Assembly: GCF_900129375.1 (NCBI RefSeq)
Contig: NZ_FQVN01000012.1
Coordinates: 1 to 64,000 of the forward strand
Reading direction: 5' to 3'
DNA length: 64,000 nucleotides
From: Streptoalloteichus hindustanus
GTDB lineage: Bacteria > Actinomycetota > Actinomycetes > Mycobacteriales > Pseudonocardiaceae
The notes beneath the pieces are model-generated. The model saw only the letters and a list, made by a program, of their open reading frames with translations. It was not told the DNA's origin and searched no databases. A program made the translations under genes and the position numbers. Positions 9,191 through 18,246 of this stretch are shown here, one piece after another. Position 1 is the stretch's first letter, and each line of letters begins with the position of its first letter.

Positions 9191-9272
9191 GATCCCGACT
9201 CTGACACGCGGCTCGTTCGCGCTCCAACCGCGTGGCGCATACCCCTGCCCGTGCTCCGCGTCACGCGGGAGG

Positions 9273-9292
9273 GCCGGCCCCGCCAGGCCGGC
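9273..9292 (-). terminator. Hairpin behind the beta-galactosidase gene
   Basis: Perfect 7-bp stem (9273-9279 with 9286-9292) and 6-nt loop, about 50 nt beyond the stop codon of the minus-strand gene at 9345. Weak candidate terminator. Confidence 0.35.
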
Positions 9293-9344
9293 AGGAATGT
9301 CTACTGTGGACACATTCGGGGGCGGCGAGCCGGACGACCCGATC

Positions 9345-12300
9345 TCAGCGCGTTGGCCGCCACACACGCGGGGAGACGACCGGAGTGGTGTCCTCCGTCG
9401 GCACGGGCGTCCCGCGCACCTCGGCCCGCGCGGTCGACCGCACCCTGGCCTCGGGCGTGCCGGTCGCGGTGACCTCGGCGTCGAACCAGCGGCGGCCACC
9501 GGCGGTGTTCGCGCCCCTGGTCAGCTCCGCCTCCACCGTCGTCGTCGCGCCCGGCGCCAACTCCCCCAGCTCGACGCGGCCGGGCTCGGCGTGCCACCCG
9601 TCGGGCGTCCACAGGTCCACCGTCAGGTCCCGCAGCGGGGTCGGGCAGGGGTTGCCGACGACCGCCCTGGCCTTCGTCCGCCCGCCCGCCGGCACGTCCA
9701 CCGGGTCGACGCCGACGCTCACCGCCGGCCGGCAGATCGCCGGCCCCGCCGGGCGTCCGCCGCCCCGCACCTCGTCGGCGCTGAGCGGGCGCAACAGCAC
9801 CGAGTAGCCGTACTCCTCCCCCGGCCGCACCTGGTACTCGGGCAGCACCGGGTGGAAGGTCTCGCCCACGCCGCTGACCGCGTGGTCGACGCGCAGGGTG
9901 TTCCACCCCGGGTTGCGCCGCAACGCGAACGGGTAGGCCGCGCGGTCGATGGCGTCGAACGGCGTCACCGAGACCTGGAGGTCGCCGGCCACCAGCAGGC
10001 CGCCGGTGCGCCCGTCGGTGAGGCTCGCCCAGCGGACGTCGGTGTGGTTGCCGTAGTCCTGCGGCCACGAGTACGGCACGTACTGTTCGTCCACTGTGGA
10101 CGAATAGACGTCGACGGGCAGGCCGTCCCTGCGATCGGTGTAGTTCTCCACCGGACCCCGCCCGTACCAGTGGAACCGGTGGAACTCCTGCGGGACCTGG
10201 AGGGTGAACCCCAGCCTGGGCAGGTACGGCACCCTGCGCGCTGCCCCCTGGGCCTCCACCCGGTGCCGGACCCGGACCTCACCGTTGCCGTTGACCGTGT
10301 AGGTCATGAGCTGCCGGAAGGAGGAGTCGCCCGCGCCGGCGACGGTACTCGGCACGTCCACCCGCACCTCGCCGCCGACCTGGGACACCCTGATCTGCCC
10401 CGGCGCGGTGGCGAGCCGGTCGAGCCCGACCGCGCGCCAGGACAGCTCCTCGTCCCGGCGCTCGTTGTTGAGCGGCGCCCGCCACGCGTCCAGCACCGGG
10501 CCACGGCGCAGCAACTCCACGCCCCGCGACACCATCGACGTCAGCGTCCCCGCCCTGCGGTCGAACGCGTAGCGGAAGTCCGGTCCGGACACGACGACGC
10601 TGTCGCCGTCCTCCGTCGCCGTGACCGGGGGCGGCGCGCCAAGAGCGGGCGGGCCCGCCACCAGATCCCCGCCGATTGGGAACTGCTGCGACGACACCAC
10701 GTGCCCGGCCTTGGCCCACGCGGAGTCCGCCGCCAGCACGGCCTCCACGGTCAACCACCGCTCCGCGCCGGAACCGGAGCCAGAACCGGAACCGGGCCCG
10801 GTGAAACCGGACACAGTGGACAGTCGCACCTCGGCCCTGCCGCCCGGCGGCACCTGGAGCGGCTGTTCTCCCTGGCCGACGGTCGCGCCGTTCTCCGTCA
10901 CGCGCCACCGCAGAGCGAGGTCGTCGGTCCCCGCGAAGGACCGCTCGTTGACGACGGCGAGCCGTCCCTCGCGCGCGGCGACGTCGGAGATCCGGATCGG
11001 CGAGTGCGTCCAGGCCATCTGGGTGGCCTCGGGCTGGAGCGACCGGTCCGGGTTGAGCACCCCGTCGTTGCCGCTCGGGCCGGCGCCGTAGGACAGGTAG
11101 GTGCCCCGCTCGGTCACCTCGTCGAGGTCCAACGCCAGCACGGCCTGGTCCCTGGGGTCGCGCGCGAGCTCGTCGGGGGTGAGGGCGCGGTGGTAGATCC
11201 GGACCTGGTCGATCACGCCGTGCGCCATCCGGGTGGGGATGTTCTCGTCGCCCGTCTCCGGGTTCCGGCCGATGTTCACCGGCCAGGTGGAGCCGGCGAC
11301 CGTGCCGCTCCAGTTCGTCGAGCCGACCTCGGCGCCGTCGATGTACAGGCGCAGCACCGCTCCGTCGAACGTGCCGGAGACGCGGTGCCAGTTCCCGTAC
11401 CAGTCCCCGGGAACCGGCGCCTGGATGACGTGCCACCCGTCGTTGTAGACGAAGAACTCCAGCAGCCGGTCGGTCTTCATCTTCAACGCGTACTGGTGGT
11501 CGCCCTTGGCGATGACGGTGAAGTCGCCGGACCAGGAGGCCGGCCGGACCCACGCGTCCAGCGTGACGGCGGTGGACACCTCGTCGAATCGGGGGTCCCG
11601 GTAGACCTCGACGTAGTCGTCCAGCCCCGACAGCGACAGCGCGCGCCCGCTGCGCCCGTCGACGTGCTCGGGCATCCCGCTCAGCCAGGCCAGCGCCCCG
11701 GTCGGCGAGGCGTCCGGGGTGGTCCGCAGCGGCCGGGTGATCTCCTGGTCGGTCAGGTCCCAGACGAAACCGCCCTGCACCTGGGGGTGGCGGCGCACGA
11801 CGTCCCAGAACTCCCGGAAGTTGCCGAGGCTGTTGCCCTGCGCGTGGGCGTACTCGCCCATGATCACGGGCTTGCCGGTGATCGAGGCGATGTGCTCCAG
11901 GACGGCCGGCGACGGGTACCTCGGCCCCCACACGTCGGCGAACGGCGCGTCGCCGTCGGGCACGCCGGGCTGGTGGTACAGCGGCCGGCCCGGCGCGTGC
12001 GCCCGGGCCCACTCGGCCATCGCGTGGTGGGCGCGGCCGAGGCCGGCCTCGTTGCCGGTGTCCCACATCAGGACGCTCGGGTGGTTCTTGTCCCGCTGCA
12101 CCATCGCGACGAACCGGTCCAGGAACGCCTTCTGCCACTCCGGCCGGTCGGCCAGGCAGTCGTCCGGGCACGCCTGGTGGTTGTGGGTCTCGACCTCCAT
12201 CTCGTCGTCGACCCACAGCCCGAGCCGGTCGGCGAGGTCGTAGAAGGACGGGTCCGCCGGGTAGTGCGCGGTGCGGACGGCGTTGACGTTGAGCCGCTTG

Positions 12301-13538
12301 AGCAGCCGCGCGTCCTCCGCCGTCCGCTCGGCGCTGACGTGCCGGCCGGTCGTCGGGTCGGTCTCCGCCCGGTTGACCCCGCGCACCACGACGCGCCGGC
12401 CGTTGACCAGCACCTGCCGGTCCCGGATCTCGATCTTGCGGAAGCCGACCGGCTGGCTGGTGACGTGGGTGACGGCGCCGCCCTGGTCGACCAGCTCGAC
12501 CACCAGCGTGTGCCGGTTCGGCGTCTCGTCCGTCCACTTCGGAGGGTCGCTGACCCGGCCGGACAGCCGGACGGCGCCGCCGGTCTCGCCGACCTCCACC
12601 GAGCCGGTCAGCAGGCTGACCGGGTCGCCCCCGGGGTCGTGCAGCGTCGCGCGCACCTGGTGGGTTCCGGTCGGGCCGCCCCTGCGCGCGATCTCGACGT
12701 CGGCGGTGAGCGTGGCGTCGCGGTAGGCCGCGTCCAGGTCCGTCGTGATGGTGACGTCGCGCAGGTGCGTGCGCGGCGGGGCGTACAACCACACCGACCG
12801 GAAGATGCCGGAGTACCGCCACTGGTCGTAGTCCTCCAGGTAGGAGCCCGCCGACCAGCGGTGCACCTGCACTGCGAGGGTGTTGCCCCCCGGGCGCAGG
12901 TGGTCGGTGACGTCGAACTCGGCCGGGGTGTAGCCGCCCTGGTCGTAGCCGACGTACGTGCCGTTGACCCACACCAGGTACGCGCTGGTCACCCCCTCGA
13001 ACCGGAGGAGCGCCCTGCGGCCGGACCAGTTCTCCGGCAGCTCGAAGTCGCGCAGGTACGCCCCGGTCGGGTTGAGGTCGCGCGGGGTCCGGGGCGGGTC
13101 GTCCGGCCACATCTCGGTGGGCGAGTTCCGGAAGACCGGGTGGTCCAGCCCGTCGGTCTGCCAGGTGTGCGGGACGGTGACCGTCCGCCACCCCGAGGTG
13201 TCCTGCCCGCCGGCCGCGAAGCGGGCCGGGAGGTCCTGGGGCCGGTCGGCCATCCGGAGCCGCCACTCGCCGTCGAGCAGGTGGACCCACGGGGACACGC
13301 GGTCGCCGCGCACGGCGGCTGAGGTGTCGGCGTAGGGCCGGAGCTCGGCGTGCGGGGCCTCCTGGCCCTCGGCCACCATCTCGGGATCGTCCAGGTAGCG
13401 GTACACGTCGGCCGGCGGCCCCGCCAGCGGCGCGACCGCGACGACGCCCTGCCCGAACCAGGTGGCGAGCAGGACGGTGAGGACCGGGAGGAGCACGGTG
13501 GCCCGGTGGACCAGGAAGTCTCGTCGCCCGCGTGCCAT
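9345..13538 (-). CDS. Secreted GH2 beta-galactosidase, 1397 residues
   Basis: Very large glycoside hydrolase family 2 enzyme. A basic N-terminus and TM/signal stretch (LLPVLTVLLATWFGQGVVAV) suggest export or anchoring. Then follow the sugar-binding domain (VPHTWQTDGLDHPVFRN), the Ig-like domain and the TIM barrel with acid/base Glu497 in WDTGNEAGLG and nucleophile Glu562 in GEYAHAQGNS. A LamG/concanavalin-like domain is inserted at about residues 640-800 (LDAWVRPASWSGDF, LYIDGAEVGS). The C-terminus has the small-chain domain (HWYGRGPVENYTDR) and an NEW3/CARDB-like domain (about 1270-1370). ATG 13536-13538 is chosen over longer options because AGGGGGT lies upstream. It presumably releases beta-galactose from plant or polysaccharide material outside the cell. 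Confidence 0.9.
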   Translation of the reverse strand: MARGRRDFLVHRATVLLPVLTVLLATWFGQGVVAVAPLAGPPADVYRYLDDPEMVAEGQEAPHAELRPYADTSAAVRGDRVSPWVHLLDGEWRLRMADRPQDLPARFAAGGQDTSGWRTVTVPHTWQTDGLDHPVFRNSPTEMWPDDPPRTPRDLNPTGAYLRDFELPENWSGRRALLRFEGVTSAYLVWVNGTYVGYDQGGYTPAEFDVTDHLRPGGNTLAVQVHRWSAGSYLEDYDQWRYSGIFRSVWLYAPPRTHLRDVTITTDLDAAYRDATLTADVEIARRGGPTGTHQVRATLHDPGGDPVSLLTGSVEVGETGGAVRLSGRVSDPPKWTDETPNRHTLVVELVDQGGAVTHVTSQPVGFRKIEIRDRQVLVNGRRVVVRGVNRAETDPTTGRHVSAERTAEDARLLKRLNVNAVRTAHYPADPSFYDLADRLGLWVDDEMEVETHNHQACPDDCLADRPEWQKAFLDRFVAMVQRDKNHPSVLMWDTGNEAGLGRAHHAMAEWARAHAPGRPLYHQPGVPDGDAPFADVWGPRYPSPAVLEHIASITGKPVIMGEYAHAQGNSLGNFREFWDVVRRHPQVQGGFVWDLTDQEITRPLRTTPDASPTGALAWLSGMPEHVDGRSGRALSLSGLDDYVEVYRDPRFDEVSTAVTLDAWVRPASWSGDFTVIAKGDHQYALKMKTDRLLEFFVYNDGWHVIQAPVPGDWYGNWHRVSGTFDGAVLRLYIDGAEVGSTNWSGTVAGSTWPVNIGRNPETGDENIPTRMAHGVIDQVRIYHRALTPDELARDPRDQAVLALDLDEVTERGTYLSYGAGPSGNDGVLNPDRSLQPEATQMAWTHSPIRISDVAAREGRLAVVNERSFAGTDDLALRWRVTENGATVGQGEQPLQVPPGGRAEVRLSTVSGFTGPGSGSGSGSGAERWLTVEAVLAADSAWAKAGHVVSSQQFPIGGDLVAGPPALGAPPPVTATEDGDSVVVSGPDFRYAFDRRAGTLTSMVSRGVELLRRGPVLDAWRAPLNNERRDEELSWRAVGLDRLATAPGQIRVSQVGGEVRVDVPSTVAGAGDSSFRQLMTYTVNGNGEVRVRHRVEAQGAARRVPYLPRLGFTLQVPQEFHRFHWYGRGPVENYTDRRDGLPVDVYSSTVDEQYVPYSWPQDYGNHTDVRWASLTDGRTGGLLVAGDLQVSVTPFDAIDRAAYPFALRRNPGWNTLRVDHAVSGVGETFHPVLPEYQVRPGEEYGYSVLLRPLSADEVRGGGRPAGPAICRPAVSVGVDPVDVPAGGRTKARAVVGNPCPTPLRDLTVDLWTPDGWHAEPGRVELGELAPGATTTVEAELTRGANTAGGRRWFDAEVTATGTPEARVRSTARAEVRGTPVPTEDTTPVVSPRVWRPTR

Positions 13539-13675
13539 GGCCACACCCCCTGGGATGGACACCATCACCGGGACAAGCAAGCCGCAGACTACTGAACGTG
13601 ACCGTCTCGCCCAAGGACCGTGACGGCGTGTGTCTCGTCGCCGGATCGAAGTCCACCCGAACGCCCGAACGCCGA

Positions 13676-13716
13676 CGGCCCCGTGGGCGGCGGGAGAACC
13701 GCCGCCCACGGGGCCG
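13676..13716 (-). terminator. 18-bp perfect hairpin
   Basis: Arms 13676-13693 and 13699-13716 are perfectly complementary with a 5-nt loop. It lies about 130 nt past the end of the MoxR/DUF58/VWA operon and before the beta-galactosidase start, so it most likely ends the operon transcript and insulates the next gene. Confidence 0.65.
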
Positions 13717-13797
13717 CTTCGAGCGCGCGGACGACGACCGTTCGGCCGTGCCCGTCAGGGAACCGCGTGGCCGGGGAACGCTGACCGGCGAAAGCGC

Positions 13798-13856
13798 GTC
13801 GGGAACGCGCCGTCAGGGAATTCGTCGTCGGGGAACTCGTCGTCAGGGAATGCGCT
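13798..13856. repeat. 15-bp tandem repeat overlapping a stop codon
   Basis: Four units (13798-13811, 13812-13826, 13827-13841, 13842-13856) follow the pattern GTCrGGGAAyksGyc; the first is one base short. The stop codon of the VWA gene (13843-13845) lies within the last unit, and reading on in frame gives repeated Arg-Ile-Pro-stop and Arg-Arg-Val-Pro. The end of the gene has evidently been duplicated in tandem. Confidence 0.75.
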
Positions 13857-14817
13857 GGCCGAGGAGCAACGCCCCGGCCACCGCGACCAACGCCGCCAGC
13901 GTGCCGAGGGCGAGCCACGGCCGGCTCGCGTCGACCTGCTTGTTCTCGTAGCCGATCTGCTCGCCCAGCGTGTCGTAGACCTTGCGAAGCTGCTCGGCGG
14001 TCGCCGCCTTGTGGAACTCGCCGCCGGACAGCTCGGCGATCTCCTTCATGGCCTCGTCGTCCACCGGGACCCGCACGGTCTTGCCCTCGATGTCCACGGT
14101 GCCCTGCTCGGTGCCGAAGGAGATGGACGAGATCGGCACCTTCGCCTTGGCGGCGTCCTTGGCCGCCACGGTCGACGAGGTGGTGCCGGTCATCTCCTTG
14201 CCGTCGGTCATCAGCACGATCCGGGCCGGCGGCGCGCCGTCGGCGCCGCCGAGGAGCTTGCCGAACGACTCGATGGTGCGCAGGCAGGCCACGATCGCGT
14301 CGCCGGTCGCGGTGGACTCGGCCAGCCGCAACGAGTCGATCGCCTGCTTCACGCTCTCCCGGTCCGTGGTCGGCGAGACCAGGACGGTCGCGGTGCCGGC
14401 GAAGGCCACCAGACCGAGGTTCACGCCCGGCGTCAGGCCCTCGACGAAGGACTTCGCCGCCGACTGGGCCGCCGCGAGCCGCGTCGGCTGCACGTCGGTG
14501 GCCTTCATCGACAACGACACGTCGACGGCCATCATCACCACGGCGCGGTTGCGGGGCACCCGCTCGCGCACGGTCGGCCCGGCCAGGGAGACGGTCAGCA
14601 GCAGCAACGCCACGCCGAGCAGCGCGGCCGGCGCGTGCCGGTACCAGCCGGCCCGCTTGGGCGCGACCTTCTCCAGCAGCTCCAGGTTGGTGAACCGCAA
14701 CGTGTTCCGCCGCCGCCGGCGCTGCACCCACAGGTAGCCGGCGACGAGCAGGCCGATCCCCACGACCAGGGTGAACCACCACGGGGCGGTGAACCCGCTC
14801 AGGCTCAACCCCAGCAT
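13843..14817 (-). CDS. BatA-like VWA-domain membrane protein
   Basis: 324-residue Aerotolerance-type protein. TM1 (FTLVVGIGLLVAGYLWV) is near residue 14-31 and TM2 (APAALLGVALLLLTVSLAG) near 62-80, followed by an extracytoplasmic VWA domain with the MIDAS start DVSLS and a downstream MTDGKE, and a last TM (LALGTLAALVAVAGALLLG) at the C-terminus. The ATG shares one base with the DUF58 stop (ATGA), so it is translationally coupled. MoxR/DUF58/VWA modules act as chaperone-like systems for protein complex maturation, often linked to cell envelope stress. The target here is unknown. The end of the gene lies in a tandem repeat. Confidence 0.88.
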   Translation of the reverse strand: MLGLSLSGFTAPWWFTLVVGIGLLVAGYLWVQRRRRRNTLRFTNLELLEKVAPKRAGWYRHAPAALLGVALLLLTVSLAGPTVRERVPRNRAVVMMAVDVSLSMKATDVQPTRLAAAQSAAKSFVEGLTPGVNLGLVAFAGTATVLVSPTTDRESVKQAIDSLRLAESTATGDAIVACLRTIESFGKLLGGADGAPPARIVLMTDGKEMTGTTSSTVAAKDAAKAKVPISSISFGTEQGTVDIEGKTVRVPVDDEAMKEIAELSGGEFHKAATAEQLRKVYDTLGEQIGYENKQVDASRPWLALGTLAALVAVAGALLLGQRIP

Positions 14818-15851
14818 CAGGCAACCCCTCCAGACCAGTTGCGCTTGCGCGCCACGACGAACCGCACGATGTCGGCCACCCAGTCGGAGTCGGTGCGCAG
14901 GACCAGGTGGCCGGCGCCGGCGCGGCGGAACACCGCGGCCACCGACTCCCGGTGCGCGGCGGCCGCGGCGGCGAACTCCCTGCGCAGCAGGGGGGTGGCG
15001 TGCACCTCGCGCTGGCGGCCGCTCTCCGGGTCGGCCAGCACGACCGTGCCCACCTCGGGCAGGTCGACGTCCCTGGGGTCGAGGACCTCGACCGCCAGCA
15101 GGTCGTGCCGCGCCGACAGCGCCCGCAGGGACCGCTCCCAGTCCAGCGGGCCGAGGAAGTCCGAGACCACCACGGCGAGCCCGCGCCGGCGCGGCGGCCG
15201 GCGCAGCTGCTCCAGCAGGGCGGCGAGGTCGCCGCGGGTGCCCTCGGGCGCCCTGGGCGTCTCGGCGATCCTGCGCACCAGCGTCCTGGCGTAGGCCAGG
15301 CCGCCCCGCGCCGGCAGGCGGTCGGTGCGCTCGCCGGTGGACACCAGGGCGCCCACCCGGTTGCCGCCGCCCTGGGTCAGGTGCGCCACGGCCGCGACGG
15401 CGGCCACCGCCAGCTCGCGCTTCTCGCAGGCGGCGGTGCCGAAGTCGAGGCTGGGCGAGAGGTCGACCAGCACCCACGTCTCCAGCTCGCGGTCGGCGAC
15501 CGTCTCCCGGATGTGCGGCTCGGTGGTGCGCGCGGTCACCGCCCAGTCCATCCGCCGGACGTCGTCGCCCGGCTGGTAGGGGCGGGCCTCCCCCGGCTCG
15601 GTGCCGGGTCCGGGGACCAGCCCCAGGTGGTTGCCCTGCAACAGCCCGTCGAGCCGGCGGCGCACGGACAGCTCCAGGGTGCGCAGCGCGGCCTCCATGC
15701 GACCGGTGCGCAACGCCGGCGGCGCCCACGGGGGACGCCGGTCCTCCTCCGGTCCGGTCTCGGACGCCGCGCGCGCCGCCCCGTCGGGGGCGCCGCCGGT
15801 CTCGGGTCCGGCGGCGGACATGGGTGGCACCTCGGTTCCCTCCCCGGTCAC
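14817..15851 (-). CDS. DUF58 domain protein
   Basis: 344-residue soluble protein with the DUF58 signature around YQPGDDVRRMDWAVTARTTEP and a degenerate VWA-like fold (VLVDLSPSLDFG, VVVSDFLGPLDWERSL). The first 40 residues are Ala/Gly/Pro/Glu-rich and probably disordered. GTG at 15849-15851 overlaps the MoxR stop (GTGA), and its own stop overlaps the VWA start, so all three genes are coupled. DUF58 proteins accompany MoxR AAA+ ATPases in most bacteria; a scaffold or client-adaptor role is assumed, without known activity. Confidence 0.88.
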   Translation of the reverse strand: MTGEGTEVPPMSAAGPETGGAPDGAARAASETGPEEDRRPPWAPPALRTGRMEAALRTLELSVRRRLDGLLQGNHLGLVPGPGTEPGEARPYQPGDDVRRMDWAVTARTTEPHIRETVADRELETWVLVDLSPSLDFGTAACEKRELAVAAVAAVAHLTQGGGNRVGALVSTGERTDRLPARGGLAYARTLVRRIAETPRAPEGTRGDLAALLEQLRRPPRRRGLAVVVSDFLGPLDWERSLRALSARHDLLAVEVLDPRDVDLPEVGTVVLADPESGRQREVHATPLLRREFAAAAAAHRESVAAVFRRAGAGHLVLRTDSDWVADIVRFVVARKRNWSGGVA

Positions 15852-17020
15852 TGCCGGTTCGGCGCGGCGGCCGGCGCGCCCTGGCCGGGCTGGCCGGTCG
15901 GCATCGCCGGGGCGGGCTGGCCCGGCTGGCCCAGCGGCGCCGGCTGGTGCTGCGGCGCGGGCGGCGGCGTCGGGCCGCCCTGCGGGAACGGCGCGGCCTG
16001 CGGCCGGGCCGAGACCTGCGGCAGCGGCACGGTCTGCAGCACGCGGCTCACGATGTGGTCCACCGGCACGCCGTCGGCCAGCGCGTCGTAGGACAGCACC
16101 AGCCGGTGCCGCAGCACGTCCGGCACCACGTCGACGACGTCCTGCGGCAGGACGTAGTCCCGGCCGCGGACCAGCGCGAGGGCCCTGGCTGCGGCCACGA
16201 CGCCGAGCGTGGCGCGCGGCGAGGCGCCGTAGGCGATCCAGTTGGCGACGTCGGACAGGCCGTGCTCGTTGGGCGACCGGGTGGCCACCACCAGCCGGAC
16301 CACGTAGTCGACCAGCGCGTGGTGCACGAAGACCCGGGAGGCCACGCCCTGCAGGCGGGTCAGCTCGGTCGGGTTGAGCACCTGGTGCGGCTCCGGGGGC
16401 TGCACGCCCATCCGGTAGACGATCTCCCGCTCCTCCTCGGCCGTGGGGTACTCCACGACGATCTTGAACAGGAAGCGGTCGCGCTGCGCCTCCGGCAGCG
16501 GGTAGACGCCCTCGTTCTCGATCGGGTTCTGGGTGGCCAGCACCAGGAACGGGTCGGGCATCGGGAAGGTCTGGCCGCCGATCGACACGTGCCGCTCGGC
16601 CATCACCTCCAGCATCGCCGACTGCACCTTCGCCGGCGCGCGGTTGATCTCGTCGGCGAGCACGAAGTTGGCCACGACCGGGCCCAGCTCGACGTCGAAG
16701 GTCTCACTGCCCTGGCGGTAGATGCGGGTGCCGAGGATGTCGGCCGGCACCAGGTCGGGGGTGAACTGCACCCGGGAGTAGGTCCCGCCGACCACCCTGG
16801 CGAAGGTCTCCACGGCCAGCGTCTTGGCCACGCCGGGCACGCCCTCCAGCAGCAGGTGGCCCCGGGCGAGCAGGCCGACCAGGACCCGCTCGACCAGCCG
16901 GTCCTGGCCGACGATCACCCGCTTGACCTCGAACACCGTGCGTTCGAGGAGCTGGGCGTCGCGCGCGGGGGTGTTCGGCGTGCTGCTCCCCGCGCCCTCG
17001 GCGTGCCCGGGCTCGGTCAC
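15848..17020 (-). CDS. MoxR-family AAA+ ATPase
   Basis: 390-residue ATPase. The Walker A is GVPGVAKT, Walker B FVLADEINRAPAKVQSAMLE, sensor 1 LATQNPIENEG, followed by the arginine-finger region PEAQRDRFLFKI and the lid domain. The C-terminal 55 residues are a Pro/Gln/Gly/Ala-rich tail unlike the family core. GTG at 17018-17020 is selected because AGGAGGT lies 6 nt upstream; the longer ATG start would place this ribosome site inside the gene. First gene of the three-gene operon. MoxR proteins act with VWA partners as ATP-driven chaperones for complex assembly or metal insertion. Confidence 0.92.
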   Translation of the reverse strand: MTEPGHAEGAGSSTPNTPARDAQLLERTVFEVKRVIVGQDRLVERVLVGLLARGHLLLEGVPGVAKTLAVETFARVVGGTYSRVQFTPDLVPADILGTRIYRQGSETFDVELGPVVANFVLADEINRAPAKVQSAMLEVMAERHVSIGGQTFPMPDPFLVLATQNPIENEGVYPLPEAQRDRFLFKIVVEYPTAEEEREIVYRMGVQPPEPHQVLNPTELTRLQGVASRVFVHHALVDYVVRLVVATRSPNEHGLSDVANWIAYGASPRATLGVVAAARALALVRGRDYVLPQDVVDVVPDVLRHRLVLSYDALADGVPVDHIVSRVLQTVPLPQVSARPQAAPFPQGGPTPPPAPQHQPAPLGQPGQPAPAMPTGQPGQGAPAAAPNRQ

Positions 17021-17134
17021 TGGCTTACCTCCTACGACGGACCGGCGGCGTGACAGGTCGCCACTCCACCGCACAGGGAACCGGACTCGCGGTATGACCG
17101 CTGTGAAGACCTTACGGGCGCTGGGAGACGGGCC

Positions 17135-17812
17135 TCACCCGGCGTTGGCGCCGCGGGCCGCCCGCAGGTCGTCCGGCGTGTCGACGTCGAGGGTCTCGCC
17201 GGGGAGGGCGGGGATGTCGATCCTGGTCAGCCCGCCGAGCGCGGAGCGGACCGAGATCCCGTCCGGCCGCTCCGGCAGCGCGCAGCGCAGCGCGGCGGTC
17301 CGCCACACCCCGACCAGCCACTGGACCCGGCCCTGCTCGTCGACCAGGACCGCGCCGTCGACGTCCGGGTGGGCGGCCACGGCCGCGCGCAGGCGGGTCA
17401 GGGTCCCGGGGCCGACGGCGGCGAGGTCGCCGGCCAGCACCGCGACCTCCGTGACGCCGGGCGGCACGGCGGCCAGCCCGGAGGCCAGGCCGGCCAGCGG
17501 GCCGCCGCCCGGCGGGTCCTCCCTGGTCCAGGCGACGGCGGTGGCGGTGGGGCGGCGGGGGCCGACGACCACGACCGGGTGGGCGCCGGCGACGCGCGCG
17601 GCGGCCACGACGCCGTCGAGCAGGGTCCGGCCGCCCACGGTCATGGCGATCTTGTCGCGGCCGCCGAACCGGCGGGCCCCGCCGCCGGCCAGGACGACGG
17701 CCGCCCAGGGGCGCGGGCTCGGCGGAGTCCCGGTCGGCCCTGGGTCCGCGGTCGGCTGCGGGTCCGCGGGTGGCACGGCGTGGGCGGGGGGAACCGCGTT
17801 CTCGATCCGCAT
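17135..17812 (-). CDS. MobA-like molybdenum cofactor nucleotidyltransferase
   Basis: 225-residue NTP-transferase-fold protein. The signature VVLAGGGARRFGGRDK (about residues 39-54) is the MobA type GGxSxRxGxDK loop with variations, followed by GPLAGLASGL and LAGDLAAVGP (metal-binding Asp). The first 35 residues form a Pro/Ala-rich extension. MobA-type enzymes attach GMP to molybdopterin; other members (CofC, MocA) use different substrates. No molybdenum-cofactor genes are next to it, so the specific reaction is uncertain. It stands alone after the MoxR operon promoter region. Confidence 0.72.
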   Translation of the reverse strand: MRIENAVPPAHAVPPADPQPTADPGPTGTPPSPRPWAAVVLAGGGARRFGGRDKIAMTVGGRTLLDGVVAAARVAGAHPVVVVGPRRPTATAVAWTREDPPGGGPLAGLASGLAAVPPGVTEVAVLAGDLAAVGPGTLTRLRAAVAAHPDVDGAVLVDEQGRVQWLVGVWRTAALRCALPERPDGISVRSALGGLTRIDIPALPGETLDVDTPDDLRAARGANAG

Positions 17813-17959
17813 GGGGGTCCTCGGCTCGGGTCGCGTGCGCTCCGGATGACGACGACCACAAATCTAGTTCGAGCAGGCGGCGGCGCGCTGTTCGCGCGGC
17901 ACCTCGCGGGTTCCCCCCTCCGCCGCCCCTGTCACCCCCACGGGCGACCCTCCTGCCCC

Positions 17960-18006
17960 CCGAAACTGTCAGCCCCCGATGAGACAGTGAAAATGGGGGT
18001 TCCCCC
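17960..18006. repeat. TGTCAG/GGGGGTTCCCCC element, copy 1
   Basis: Contains TGTCAG, a CCC run, GATGA, an A-run and the hairpin GGGGGTTCCCCC in the same order as the two copies at 38842-38975 and 38992-39125, with several differences. It sits in an intergenic region, like the others. Confidence 0.55.
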
Positions 18007-18037
18007 AAGAACACAGGGGTCGCAGAACTTCTGGAGT

Positions 18038-18062
18038 GTGGCCCGACAGGGGGTCGGGCCAC
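18038..18062 (-). terminator. 10-bp hairpin
   Basis: Arms 18038-18047 and 18053-18062 are perfectly complementary with a 5-nt loop. Downstream of the minus-strand peptidase gene by about 185 nt. Confidence 0.4.
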
Positions 18063-18246
18063 CCCAACTCCTCCACTCAGCAAGGCGGCACCGGCGCGGT
18101 TCACGTTCGCCGTGAACCACACCCTGCCGGGGCCCGCGCACCCGGTTCCCGCCGCACCGGTTCAAGCACCGCGTGCGCGGCCGGCGAGCCCCATCAGTCC
18201 CGCCGGAGATCTGGACGGAGCCCGGACATCCCTCCGGCCTGGCAGG

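Larger units (their letters stand above)
17813..18246. other. Intergenic stretch with repeat and hairpin
   Basis: 434 bp without a credible gene. It carries the promoter side of the nucleotidyltransferase, one member of the TGTCAG...GGGGGTTCCCCC repeat family (17960-18006) and a perfect 10-bp hairpin (18038-18047 with 18053-18062) that could end the minus-strand NlpC/P60 transcript. The rest is GC-rich without recognisable sites. Confidence 0.55.

Noticed and set aside
8334-13322. 1662-codon plus-strand frame across the beta-galactosidase
   Set aside because: Antisense mirror of the GH2 gene: composition dominated by Arg, Pro, Val, Gly and His; the minus strand has full catalytic motifs.
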